Positions 17,311 to 26,102 of a stretch of 64,000 nucleotides of DNA are shown in pieces; within the stretch, counting starts at the first letter, position 1; each line of letters begins with the position of its first letter. A model generated the notes under the pieces. It worked only from the letters and a program-made list of their open reading frames with translations. It was not told the origin of the DNA and made no database searches. Source of the stretch: Ginsengibacter sp963792025 (lineage in GTDB: Bacteria; Bacteroidota; Bacteroidia; Chitinophagales; Chitinophagaceae); the NCBI GenBank assembly GCA_963792025.1, contig CAWBUS010000011.1, positions 62,001-126,000 on the forward strand, in the 5' to 3' direction. The position numbers and the translations under genes were made by a program.

Positions 17311-17850
17311 TTACTTTTTTTTGGTTGTATCCATTTTATGATCCATTGGTGGCATTGCCGGCATTTCCTGCATGTGCTTCATCATGGCGGCGGGATCAAC
17401 ATATTCCCAATGCTCTGTCATTTTACCGTCTTTTACTTTTACAACATCAACCGTTTTTTCATCCATTTTTGTTCCGGCAGGCATACCCATGCTGGAGTCA
17501 GTCATGGTGCCGCTAATGGTTGAGAGGGTAAAAACATAATCACCATTTGCTGCTGATGAAATAATATCAAATTTTAGATCTTTCACGTGGTTGTGCATAT
17601 CAATAAGCATGTGCTTAATATTGTTCCCCCCGTTTACTTCTTGCCCGTTAGGACCCATGTGGTCAACTGCATCATCTGCAATAAGACTATCAATTGTTGC
17701 AGAGTCTCCGGTTTCAATGGCTTTCATAACCCTGTTGTTGGCGTCTAAGTTTTTTTGTGTATCATCAGGTGTTGAAGAAGAACCTGCATCTTTACACGAA
17801 ATAAAAAAACATAGTAAACCTGTTGCTGCTGTAATTAGAATTTTTTTCAT
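17311..17850 (-). CDS. SnoaL/NTF2-like lipoprotein
   Basis: 179 residues with a lipoprotein signal (LLCFFISCKD, Cys19). The mature part follows the SnoaL-like ester-cyclase pattern: a helix with ANNRVMKAIETGD, LIADDAVDHMGP, then strands ending VDVVKVKDGKMTEHWEYVD. NTF2-fold lipoproteins of this type are common in Bacteroidota, but their ligands are mostly unknown. A Met-rich segment with Pro and His (MQEMPAMPPMDHKMD) forms the C-terminus and might bind metal, which is inference only. Confidence 0.75.
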   Translation of the reverse strand: MKKILITAATGLLCFFISCKDAGSSSTPDDTQKNLDANNRVMKAIETGDSATIDSLIADDAVDHMGPNGQEVNGGNNIKHMLIDMHNHVKDLKFDIISSAANGDYVFTLSTISGTMTDSSMGMPAGTKMDEKTVDVVKVKDGKMTEHWEYVDPAAMMKHMQEMPAMPPMDHKMDTTKKK

Positions 17851-18199
17851 GACAATTTTGATTTTAATTTAAATGAATAGAAAAAGTTTCTAAGTAAGTG
17901 TAATAGTCAAAAGGACGGAGAACTAAAGATATTATTTTTTTTAAAATTTATGCCCCATGCTATCGTGAGAATGTTTAAATAAGAAATAGTCTTACCTCGC
18001 TTTCTCGTTATAGCGTTTAAATAATCAGGGAGTGCTATCGCGGACTATTCTTAGAATGTATAAATTATAAAAGTGCTGCTGTCGTGATGTTTCCGCCTCG
18101 GCGGACAGGTGTAACTCAGGACATTTTACTTTTATCTTTTACCTGGCTTAAGCTTAATAATAGTGCGGGAATGAATTATCGACCAAATTAAATTGCCCT
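17851..18199. other. Intergenic between divergent genes
   Basis: AT-rich with no gene. The divergent arrangement means promoters for both neighbours must lie here, but no site is clear enough to name. Confidence 0.4.
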
Positions 18200-18745
18200 A
18201 TGAAAAAAAAGTTTTTTGCAACCATCACCTTACTGGCATTGTTCCTTGCACTGCACGCTCAGCCAGGAAAGAATACAATTATTTTCGGCATTAAAGGCGG
18301 ATTTAATCATACCGTAATAAATGGATACGAAACAAATGGAACTAAAACAGGTTTTATAGGCAGCACCATCTATGGGTCATTATTTGGCGAAAGTAGAATT
18401 GCAGAAAATAAATTTTTAAGCGCCGAACTAACGTTTAGCTGGGTAAATTATTGGAATTTTTTAGAAGTACCCATTCACTTCAGGCAAATGCTGAACAGGC
18501 AAATTTCGATTTTTGCCGGCCCGAAACTGGATGTGGCAATCGATAAAATTGACAAGACGAAAGAATGCACATCAAGACTCCTGGGCCTATCTGCAGAAGC
18601 AGGCGGTCAATATGATTTCAGCCGTCATTTATTTGGAGAAGTGAAATATTCAGTTGGTGTAACGGGGAGTTTTAACGACGTTTTTTTCGATATCAATAAC
18701 GGCAGAAGAAATAATTTCCGCTTTGGGGCCGGGTATCGATTTTAA
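18200..18745 (+). CDS. Outer-membrane beta-barrel protein (PorT-like)
   Basis: 181 residues with a signal peptide (LLALFLALHAQ). The rest alternates amphipathic strands (FGIKGGFNHTVING, FLSAELTFSWV, ISIFAGPKLDVAI, GLSAEAGGQYDF, HLFGEVKYSVGVTG) and ends in FRFGAGYRF, a C-terminal aromatic typical of outer-membrane barrels. Eight strands are plausible. Function unknown; such small barrels are usually annotated as PorT or OMP_b-brl family. Confidence 0.8.
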   Translation: MKKKFFATITLLALFLALHAQPGKNTIIFGIKGGFNHTVINGYETNGTKTGFIGSTIYGSLFGESRIAENKFLSAELTFSWVNYWNFLEVPIHFRQMLNRQISIFAGPKLDVAIDKIDKTKECTSRLLGLSAEAGGQYDFSRHLFGEVKYSVGVTGSFNDVFFDINNGRRNNFRFGAGYRF

Positions 18746-19009
18746 GAATTTTAATGCCTGCTATTCCCGCTCCTGTGCGGGACACTCACAACATCGGCGG
18801 CCTCTTTTTATCTTTGTAATGCCTTAAATTAAGGAATGAGGGACGTGGATATGGCAAAAGACCCAACAACTCAGGGCGTAAAATAAATCTCAAACTGCGT
18901 CAATACTTAACTGTTCATATATCAGATTAATTTAATAAATTCACTTTTGATTTATGTTTTACTTTGCAACATAATAATTTGCTAATCATTAAACTCCTAT
19001 ATACACGGT

Positions 19010-21340
19010 ATGAATATGGGTAAGCCAGGCGATGAATATAAAAACATTTTTAGCCTTACGCAATCTGCTCTACTTATCATTGCGCCTGATGCGCCGTTAT
19101 ATACAATCATTGATGTAAATAATGCTTACCTGGCCGCAACCAATAGTACCAGGGAGCAATTAATTAATCAGTCTGTTTTTGCAGCATTTCCCGCCAATCC
19201 CACGGACGAGGTTTCTAAAAATATTGAAAGAACCATTTATTCTTTTGAACAGGCCATTATTACTAAGGAAACGCATACCATGAGTAATTACAGGTATGAT
19301 ATTCCTATACGGGGCACCGATGAATTTGAGGAGCGCTACTGGACCACCAGTAACACGCCCGTGCTGGATTGCGATGGCAACGTTAAGTTCCTCATTCATT
19401 CTCCTGCAAACGTAACAGAACTGTATAAGTTACATGAAAGGGAGGAAGCGGGAATTATAGCCCTGAAGGAACAACGGCAGCAGTTGTATTCGACATTTAT
19501 GCAAACACCGGTTGGCATTGCCATATTCCGGGGGCCTGAACTGATAGTGGATCTCATTAATCCATCTCTTTGCGAAATCGGTGGTAAGCCAATGGAAGAA
19601 ATTATGGGGAAACCCGTCTTCGATACTTTTACCTATGCGAAAGAAAGAGGTTTCGAAGAGTTATTTGAAAGTGTAAGAACAACCGGTATTCCATATAAAG
19701 GACAGGCAATGGCCCCGATGTTCCGAAATGGAAAGGTGGACGATGTTTACCTGAATTTTGTTTTCGAGCCTTTTCGTGAAATTGATGGAAGCATAAGTGG
19801 CGTAATTGCTGTGGCAACAGAAGTAACTGACCAGGTAATAGCAAAGCAAAGGCTTGAAGAGGCTGAAGAAAGAGGAAGGCTTGCGGTTGACTCTGTGGGA
19901 TTGGGAACTTTCGACCTGGACTTGCTGAGCGGGGAAATGATTACCTCAAAAAGGTTTGCGAATATATTTGGGTTTGAAGAGCCGGTGACGTGGAGTGAAT
20001 ATGTAAAGGAATTTCACCCGGATGACATGGAACTGAGGACGAACGCCTATGAATCGGCACCTGCTTCCGGCAGGTTATTTTACGAAGCACGTATTATATG
20101 GAAAGATAAAAGTATCCATTGGGTGCGCAAGGAGGGGAAAGTATTTTATAATGCCAATAAAAAAGCCACGAGAATATTAGGCACCCTGTTGGATATTACG
20201 GAACGAAAGCTTGCAAAAGAAGAGCAGCAAAAATTGGTGAAGTTACTGGAAGATAGTGAGCAGTTGTTCAGGAATATAACCACCGCAGCGCCTACTGCCT
20301 TATGGATGTCGGATGAACACGGAGGTATTACTTATGTAAACCAAACATGGATAAACTGGACGGGGCAGCCCCTGGAAGAACAATTGGGCGAGGGCTGGAC
20401 AAGATTTATTGTAGAAGAAGACAGGCAAAGAGCCGCTGATAAGTTCTTGACGGATTTAAGCAATCGGGATTTCTACGAGGTTGAATTCCGGCTGCAGCAT
20501 TCTGACGGAACTATTCACTGGTGTGTTGCAAATGGTAAACCTCAAAACAATGAAGATGGTACTTTTACGGGCTATATTGGCTCGTGCGTTGACATTACAG
20601 AACAGAAGAACTTACAACAACTGAAAGATGATTTTATAGGAATTGCCAGTCATGAATTGAAAACACCTGTAACTACCATAAAAGCATACACGCAGGTGTT
20701 AGGGAAGATGCTGAGCGATAATGGTGAATCGAAAGAATCGTCTTTTATTAATCGTATGGATAAGCAGGTTGACCGGCTTACCAACCTCATCAACGATCTT
20801 TTGGATGTTACAAAAATAAATTCCGGAAGGCTGCGGTTTAATGACAGCGAATTCGATTTTAATTCGCTTGTAAGAGAAACGATAGACGATTTACAACGTA
20901 CCACTGAAAAGCATAAACTGGTTGAAAACTTTAAACCTGCGGGTGTTGTATTTGCAGATAAGGAACGTATAGGCCAGGTAATCACCAACCTTATTACCAA
21001 CGCCATTAAATATTCTCCAAAGACCGATACAATTATAATTCATACGAGCCTGCAGGATAATGAAGTACATCTGTGTGTACAGGACTTTGGTATTGGTATT
21101 CCTGAAGAGAATTTGAATAATGTTTTTGAACAATTTTACAGGGTTGGGGGCGATGTGCAACATACGTTTCCGGGACTGGGCCTTGGCTTATATATATCAT
21201 CTGAAATTATTAAGCGTGAAGGCGGCAGAATATGGGCAACAAGCAAGGTTGGCGATGGCTCGCAGTTTTGTTTTGCATTGCCTTCGCGGAAAAATGATGC
21301 AGCTAAATATTTACATTCACGGATGGAAGAAATTTTTTAA
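19010..21340 (+). CDS. Multi-PAS sensor histidine kinase
   Basis: 776 residues, soluble. Four PAS-type sensor domains lie at about 14-140, 155-280, 290-400 and 415-533, each of the last three ending in a PAC-like VTD/DIT motif. HisKA follows with the phospho-acceptor His548 (IASHELKTP), then HATPase_c with the N box (LITNAIKYSP, Asn664), G1 (DFGIGIP, Asp692), F box (FEQFYR) and G2 (GLGLGLYIS). There are no transmembrane segments, so it senses a cytoplasmic signal. It is followed 11 bp later by a single-domain response regulator and is almost certainly co-transcribed with it. Confidence 0.95.
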   Translation: MNMGKPGDEYKNIFSLTQSALLIIAPDAPLYTIIDVNNAYLAATNSTREQLINQSVFAAFPANPTDEVSKNIERTIYSFEQAIITKETHTMSNYRYDIPIRGTDEFEERYWTTSNTPVLDCDGNVKFLIHSPANVTELYKLHEREEAGIIALKEQRQQLYSTFMQTPVGIAIFRGPELIVDLINPSLCEIGGKPMEEIMGKPVFDTFTYAKERGFEELFESVRTTGIPYKGQAMAPMFRNGKVDDVYLNFVFEPFREIDGSISGVIAVATEVTDQVIAKQRLEEAEERGRLAVDSVGLGTFDLDLLSGEMITSKRFANIFGFEEPVTWSEYVKEFHPDDMELRTNAYESAPASGRLFYEARIIWKDKSIHWVRKEGKVFYNANKKATRILGTLLDITERKLAKEEQQKLVKLLEDSEQLFRNITTAAPTALWMSDEHGGITYVNQTWINWTGQPLEEQLGEGWTRFIVEEDRQRAADKFLTDLSNRDFYEVEFRLQHSDGTIHWCVANGKPQNNEDGTFTGYIGSCVDITEQKNLQQLKDDFIGIASHELKTPVTTIKAYTQVLGKMLSDNGESKESSFINRMDKQVDRLTNLINDLLDVTKINSGRLRFNDSEFDFNSLVRETIDDLQRTTEKHKLVENFKPAGVVFADKERIGQVITNLITNAIKYSPKTDTIIIHTSLQDNEVHLCVQDFGIGIPEENLNNVFEQFYRVGGDVQHTFPGLGLGLYISSEIIKREGGRIWATSKVGDGSQFCFALPSRKNDAAKYLHSRMEEIF

Positions 21341-21351
21341 GCCTGATAATT

Positions 21352-21723
21352 ATGAGTAATGTGAAACAATCAAAAAATGTACTATTGATAGATGATGATC
21401 CGGGGATTCTTGATGCGGTGTCAGCCCTTTTGGAATATGGAGGTTACCAGGTAAGTAATCTTTCCAACCCTGCAGAACTATTGACGAAGAAAGAGGAGCT
21501 GCCAGATATAATTCTGTTGGACATCCTGCTTTCAGGAATAGATGGGAGAAATGTGTGTAAAGATTTAAAATCCAATGAAAGCACCCGCAGGATACCTGTC
21601 ATATTATTATCAGCCAGTAAGGATATTGAGCTTTCAGCAAGGAACTCCGGGGCAGATGATTTTTTGGCAAAACCTTTCGAAATGGATGATTTGTTTGATA
21701 AAATCGGCAAACTTACTGCATAA
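21352..21723 (+). CDS. Single-domain response regulator
   Basis: 123 residues, receiver only. Acidic pocket DDD (14-16), phospho-acceptor Asp57 (LLDILL), Ser in LLSAS and Lys in FLAKPFE are all present, so it should be phosphorylatable, presumably by the kinase encoded just upstream. There is no output domain, so it acts by protein-protein contact or in a phosphorelay. Its last 16 bases are duplicated 1052 bp downstream as part of a long direct repeat, so DR2 carries a fossil of this gene's 3' end. Confidence 0.92.
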   Translation: MSNVKQSKNVLLIDDDPGILDAVSALLEYGGYQVSNLSNPAELLTKKEELPDIILLDILLSGIDGRNVCKDLKSNESTRRIPVILLSASKDIELSARNSGADDFLAKPFEMDDLFDKIGKLTA

Positions 21724-21954
21724 TTTTTCAGCTGGTAGGACTTGCTTTCCCGGTGTTTTTTGACTCACCTATTTTATTTTTATCTCTCGTCTCCATCACT
21801 TCTGCGTTGCCTATAGCCTTGTGCGTTAGCCATGCCTTCCGAAAACGGGCGAGGTGATGTTTTTGGGCCTTAAGCTATTACTCGCTTCAGTTAAAAGAAG
21901 ATGCCGCATAAATAACACGCAAAAACGATACGGATAAAACTAAATAAATGAATT
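21708..21954. repeat. Direct repeat DR1 (247 bp) left of the RAYT element
   Basis: It runs from the last codons of the response-regulator gene through a core-containing copy of the interspersed repeat (CTATAGCCTTGTGCGTTAGC) to ATAAATGAATT. It is almost identical to DR2 at 22760-23005; the visible differences are a few substitutions and one single-base deletion. Confidence 0.9.
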
Positions 21955-21957
21955 GCT

Positions 21958-22024
21958 GTCCCGGCGGGGTTTTCACAGCATAAACTTCAAATTATTAGCA
22001 GCTAACCGTGAAACCCCGACGCTG
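21958..22024. repeat. Left REP pair of the RAYT element
   Basis: 67 bp whose arms CGGGGTTTTCAC and GTGAAACCCCG can fold into a long hairpin. It begins GTCCCGGCGGGG and ends CCCCGACGCTG. Its two ends recur, inverted, at 22691-22757, while the loop regions differ. Confidence 0.85.
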
Positions 22025-22077
22025 GAAGAATCTTTCAACCTTTTGCACCCAGACTTTAAAATATTTATATTCACCGA

Positions 22078-22641
22078 ATGGCAATAAAGCTAAAGCATAG
22101 CAACATTTACTCAACTTACTTTATCACGTTTACCTGCATCGAATGGATTTCATTATTCGATATTACTAACGGTTATGATTTAGCTTATAATTGGTTTTCT
22201 GTTTTAAAAAAAGAGCACAATGCTGATGTTGTGGCTTATGTGCTAATGCCAAATCATCTTCATGTAATTGTTCACTTTCCTGAACAAAATTTTAATCTTA
22301 ATACAATCCTTGCCAATGGAAAAAGATTTATGGCATATCAAATAGTAAACCGGCTGGAAGCTGCAGAAAATAAAGAATTGCTTTTTCATTTAGAAAGCCT
22401 GGTAACTTTAAGAGAAAGGAAGAAGGGACAAATTCATAAAATATTTAAAGACTCATTTGATGCAAAGCCCATTTTCTCTCAGAAGTTTTTGATTCAAAAA
22501 ATTAATTATATCCACTACAACCCGGTGACCGGAAAATGGATGCTTGTGAAGAATTTTATTGAATATGAACACAGTAGCGCCTCATTTTACGAACAAGAGT
22601 TAGTAAAACATTTCAGACCGGTACATTATATGGATTTATGA
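22078..22641 (+). CDS. REP-associated tyrosine transposase (RAYT, Y1/TnpA-REP)
   Basis: 187 residues. The HUH motif is present (MPNHLHVIV, His60 and His62), and the catalytic Tyr is probably Tyr144 (INYIHYNPV). These are the hallmarks of the IS200/IS605-related Y1 transposase superfamily, RAYT branch, which cuts single-stranded REP hairpins. The N-terminus (HSNIYSTYFITFTCIEW) gives the first strand of the fold. The gene is intact and centred between inverted REP pairs that it presumably recognises. Decayed relatives of its 5' region occur at 24250, 31536 and 33511. Confidence 0.92.
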   Translation: MAIKLKHSNIYSTYFITFTCIEWISLFDITNGYDLAYNWFSVLKKEHNADVVAYVLMPNHLHVIVHFPEQNFNLNTILANGKRFMAYQIVNRLEAAENKELLFHLESLVTLRERKKGQIHKIFKDSFDAKPIFSQKFLIQKINYIHYNPVTGKWMLVKNFIEYEHSSASFYEQELVKHFRPVHYMDL

Positions 22642-22690
22642 CAATTTTTCCGCTCGGCAAGAATGGGGTTATTAGATTGATGAGTTCGTT

Positions 22691-22757
22691 CAGCGTCGGG
22701 GTTTCACATTTGCTTCTAACTAACTTATGATTCAAACTGTGAAAACCCCGCCGGGAC
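22691..22757. repeat. Right REP pair of the RAYT element
   Basis: Inverse of the left pair: starts CAGCGTCGGGGTTTCAC and ends GTGAAAACCCCGCCGGGAC. It is the same 67-bp length. The terminal arms are conserved and the central ~28 bp diverge, as expected if only the hairpin arms are selected. Confidence 0.85.
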
Positions 22758-22759
22758 AC

Positions 22760-23005
22760 CAAACTTACTGCATAATTTTTCAGCTGGTAGGACTTGCTTT
22801 CCCGGTGTTTTTTGACTCACCTATTTTATTTTTATCTCTCGTCTCCATCACTTCTGCGTTGCCTATAGCCTTGTGCGTTAGCCATGCCTTCCGAAAACGG
22901 GCGAGGTGATGTTTTTGGGCCTTAAGCTATTACTCGCTTCAGTTAAAAAAGGATGCCGCATAAATAATACGCAAAAACGATATGGATAAAACAAATAAAT
23001 GAATT
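22760..23005. repeat. Direct repeat DR2 (246 bp) right of the RAYT element
   Basis: Copy of DR1 starting two bases after the right REP. It includes CAAACTTACTGCATAA, the 3' end of the response-regulator coding sequence, here without its gene. This shows that DR2 is derived and DR1 is original. Confidence 0.9.
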
Positions 23006-23598
23006 ACCCGGCTGTTGCGAAACTGTTACTAAAAACCTCCCAGCGGAATATTTAATTCTTGTTTATCTTGAATTATATTTAGTACACAATAATAACAACA
23101 GAAAAAAGGCGACGCCTGAAACGACCATCTGTCCGACGCAGGTTTAATATAACTGTCATCGTTATTCGTAATTAATGCAAAATTGCTTCGCCCAATTTAA
23201 CTTCCTATTAAAAAATTGTCGTGAAATGTAAAATTAAAATGGCTATGTTTGCGAAGATGATACCTGAAGAAAAATATCAATCTTCCACCCGCTTACAACC
23301 TTTTCTCATATTGGATATGAGTGATTGTTATACCTGGTCATTCCCGGAATTCATTCCTTTCTGTTCACAACTTTATTACTTCTCCAATTATAAAGACTTC
23401 AATAAGTCTGCCCGGGTATAATTTGTCCTTACCCAAAATCTTACTTTAATTGTCTCCTGGTAATTATTCGTTCAATTTATCAGCGGTCTGTTACCAGGTC
23501 TAAAAAAATCTATTTCATCTAATGATATTCGGCGGCCAATTATAGATAATAAGAAGCAGCGGTTCTTTAAGATATTATAAATCCTACAAACAAATATT
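23006..23598. other. Intergenic, no gene supported
   Basis: A short inverted repeat (GGCGACGCC, about 23107) and a small cysteine-containing open frame (23221-23421) are present, but the latter has no family resemblance or ribosome binding site. Considered non-coding. Confidence 0.4.
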
Positions 23599-24126
23599 AT
23601 GTCAACCTTACTTATAGCAGCGGTGCTATTAGCAGCTATTATAGTCATTGTGGTTTTTCTTATTTCAATTGATAGAAAGCAAAAACGAAATGCCATGAAT
23701 ACTTTTTTCAATTGCCTGAGCGAGGCCGGTTCGCTACACAAATTAAACTTTACAAGCCAGGAATTTTTAAACAATATTGCTTTGGGTTTAGATGCTCCGC
23801 AACGAAGGCTTTTGATATTAACCCGGGTTGACCGTGATATATACAGGGATAGAATCATCAACCTGGACCATGTACAATGCTGCTCTGTAAAGAAAAATTA
23901 TGGCTATATAAATACAGGCGATTTAAAAACTAATAAACAGGAAAAGCACCTGGAAAAAATTATGTTGCATATGAGCCTTTATGATGGAAGCAGCACGGAT
24001 ATTTCATTTTACAGCCATATCAATGACCCCATCTCGCGGGCAATAGAAACAGAAGAAAAAGCCAAAAGGTGGGAGGCCATAATTAATCCCTTATTAAACG
24101 ACCGCTCGCTGTTGATTTCATCATAG
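23599..24126 (+). CDS. Single-pass membrane protein of unknown function
   Basis: 175 residues. Residues 3-23 form a strong transmembrane helix followed by a positive RKQKR stop-transfer, so the rest is cytoplasmic. The soluble part has a helix with FFNCLSEAGSLHKLNF, a strand pair LLILTRVDRDIYRDRIINLD, and a C-terminal helical segment. No family recognised. The pattern, with a possible PH-like or bundled core, is often seen in small Bacteroidota orphan proteins. No operon partner. Confidence 0.6.
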   Translation: MSTLLIAAVLLAAIIVIVVFLISIDRKQKRNAMNTFFNCLSEAGSLHKLNFTSQEFLNNIALGLDAPQRRLLILTRVDRDIYRDRIINLDHVQCCSVKKNYGYINTGDLKTNKQEKHLEKIMLHMSLYDGSSTDISFYSHINDPISRAIETEEKAKRWEAIINPLLNDRSLLISS

Positions 24127-24146
24127 AATATCCTTTGCCTTAGTTT

Positions 24147-24215
24147 GTAGCACACGCAACAAGCATTTTTAAATCTCAAATGAGAATAATAAGTTTGCAC
24201 CTGCAAGTTCTGAGA
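24147..24215. repeat. Dispersed repeat, second of two copies
   Basis: Matches 6650-6715 in the same orientation (GCACACGCAACAAGC, GAATAATAAGTTTGCA, TGCAAGTTCTGAG). It lies immediately after the membrane protein gene. Confidence 0.5.
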
Positions 24216-24249
24216 AAATCTTATGTTGAAATTGATAGAATTTATTTGG

Positions 24250-24340
24250 GTCCCGACTGGCTTTTTACAGCATAAAATTTAAATGATTGATAACTAACCG
24301 TGAACTTACTTTATTATATTTAGCTGTGTCGAGTGGATTG
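24250..24340 (+). pseudogene. RAYT relic with internal deletion
   Basis: The left-REP sequence (GTCCCGACTGGC, then ACAGCATAAAATTTAAATG and AACTAACCGTGA) is fused directly to an internal part of the RAYT coding sequence that reads TYFIIFSCVEWI, equivalent to residues 13-24 of the intact protein at 22078. The start codon and the right arm of the left REP are deleted. Confidence 0.75.
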
Positions 24341-24396
24341 TTTATAAATAGGTTCCCCTGTTCTCGCTAACTTTACCTGCACGCATCATTTACAAA

Positions 24397-25161
24397 ATGA
24401 GATTTGACAAATTTATACCGACAGACCGATTAAAGCCATACGTGAAATATTTTGTAGCATCGGAAAATGACGCTGAAACGAAATACAAAGTATTGCCATC
24501 TTCAGGGCTTGTGATTGGGTTTCAATACAGCGGGCAACTTACAACCATTAAAAACGAAACCGAAAACAAACTAAGCCCGGCAGGCATTACAGGCATTTCC
24601 GACAGGTATAAAATCTTCAGAAACTCGCCCGGCATTGGATCGATTTTGGTTTACTTCACCGAAACCGGGTTTAGGCACTTTGCTTCGCACCCCGCCAATG
24701 AAATATTCAACCTGAGCATTTCGCTCGAAGATATCTTCGATAAATACAGCGTCAGCGAAACCGGGGAAAAATTAATGGCTGCTCACACAGATAAACAGCG
24801 TATACACGTCATCGAAAGGTTTCTGCTGTCACAACTCAAAGACATTGAGACAGACAAATTAATTGTGGAAGCTGTAAAAATTATTTACCAGGCTAAGGGA
24901 ACCATCCGGATTAAAGAACTGAACAATCGGCTTTTTATTAGTCAAAGCCCGTTTGAAAAACGGTTTAGAAAGTTAGTAGGAACAACACCAAAAAAATTCG
25001 CCTCTATTGTTCGCTTTAACACCGTGCTTGATAATTTAAATAACACAAAATCGCTTACTGATATTTGTTACGAAAACAATTTTTTTGACCAGGCGCACTT
25101 TATCAAAGACTTTAAGCAATATACAGGCGACACTCCCGAAAATTTTAAACGCTTCCTGTAG
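24397..25161 (+). CDS. AraC-family transcriptional regulator
   Basis: 254 residues. The N-terminal sensing domain (about 1-130, DUF6597-like: RLKPYVKYFVASE, YKVLPSSGLVIGFQYSG) is followed by a two-HTH AraC domain (about 160-254) ending IVRFNTVLDN, LTDICYENNFFDQAHFIKDF, YTGDTPENFK. This is the usual GlxA/AraC layout in Bacteroidota. The DUF1398 gene lies 85 bp downstream in the same direction, an arrangement I recognise as recurrent, so the regulator probably controls it. Confidence 0.9.
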   Translation: MRFDKFIPTDRLKPYVKYFVASENDAETKYKVLPSSGLVIGFQYSGQLTTIKNETENKLSPAGITGISDRYKIFRNSPGIGSILVYFTETGFRHFASHPANEIFNLSISLEDIFDKYSVSETGEKLMAAHTDKQRIHVIERFLLSQLKDIETDKLIVEAVKIIYQAKGTIRIKELNNRLFISQSPFEKRFRKLVGTTPKKFASIVRFNTVLDNLNNTKSLTDICYENNFFDQAHFIKDFKQYTGDTPENFKRFL

Positions 25162-25246
25162 AAAAACGATTTTTTACAATTGCACAACTTTTCATTGTTT
25201 CATTTTTGCATGGTAATAATTTAAACAAATCGTTTCACAATTAAAA

Positions 25247-25645
25247 ATGCAAAAGATGTTTACAACAGAACAAATTAAACAAGCGCACAGCAAAGTAAAA
25301 TCAGGTGCAGACTTTCCTGCTTACATTAAAGACCTTAAACAATTGGGTGTAGCCTCTTACCAAACCTATGTTGCTGACGGACACACCGACTACTTTGGAG
25401 ATAATCATTTTAAAGTTTCTTCTCCTGCAAAGTATGACAGGCTGCCTGTTGCGGACGTTTCCAACGCGGAGCCATTTAAGTCTGACTTATCAGCTCATCA
25501 GCAGGGCAAGACCGACTACCCGACTTTTTGTAAAGACAGTGCCAGGTCGGGTATTGAAAAATGGGCTGTGCGCATGGATAGTATGACCTGCACTTATTTT
25601 GACAAGGCAGGAAATGAAATATTAGTTGAGCAAATACCAAATTAA
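25247..25645 (+). CDS. DUF1398 (YbcV-like) protein
   Basis: 132 residues. The DUF1398 signature runs through the whole length: FTTEQIKQAHSKVKSGADFP, YIKDLKQLGVASYQTYV, DGHTDYFG, then ACxxSxxxGIEKWAV-like SARSGIEKW and DMKxMTCTYxDxxG-like MTCTYFDKAGN. Function unknown; soluble. It lies downstream of, and is probably regulated by, the AraC gene. Confidence 0.88.
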   Translation: MQKMFTTEQIKQAHSKVKSGADFPAYIKDLKQLGVASYQTYVADGHTDYFGDNHFKVSSPAKYDRLPVADVSNAEPFKSDLSAHQQGKTDYPTFCKDSARSGIEKWAVRMDSMTCTYFDKAGNEILVEQIPN

Positions 25646-25675
25646 ATTATGAGCAGAATGAAATCTTATGCATCA

Positions 25676-25800
25676 TACTTATTTTGTCCAGGCATATAAA
25701 TGGGTTGTTTAGCTTTATCAGCTAGCCCGTGCTATTGTTGGCGTCCGCGCCAACAACTCTTACTCATGCTTCGAGGGTGTTGCTAACTTATTCAGTTGTT
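25676..25800. repeat. Interspersed repeat family, diverged copy with replaced core
   Basis: The left end TTATTTTGTCCAGGCATATA is followed by GGGTTGTTTAGC. The usual core is replaced by a perfect hairpin, GTTGGCG-TCCG-CGCCAAC (25737-25754), and CATGCTTCG follows. A hairpin occupying the position of the core suggests that structure matters more than sequence there. Confidence 0.55.
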
Positions 25801-26102
25801 GGTGCTCTCTTACTACCCTGATGTTTGTACATCGTTGCTATTTAAATAACAACAGATACTTTTTAAGTAATTGTAATTGACACCCGGCCTATCTAAACCT
25901 TCCATTCTTTACATCTTCTCATCGTTTCGTAATTATAAGGCACTCCTTGGCAATTCTTATTACTTCTTTTGGGTGCTGCATTTGCGGTTGGCTCTTAATA
26001 AAGCCAACCCTGTTTTTGATAAATTCATTATCTTCATTATCCGCCTTTTTACCACATTAAAACTCTACCGCTCTGAATTCAGTAATTCCAAACTAATTCA
26101 TA
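25801..26102. other. Intergenic, no gene supported
   Basis: AT-rich with no motif strong enough to name. An 80-codon open frame here lacks any family resemblance. Confidence 0.35.

Noticed and set aside
23221..23421. 66-residue open frame after the RAYT element
   Set aside because: No conserved motif and no plausible start context; treated as non-coding.
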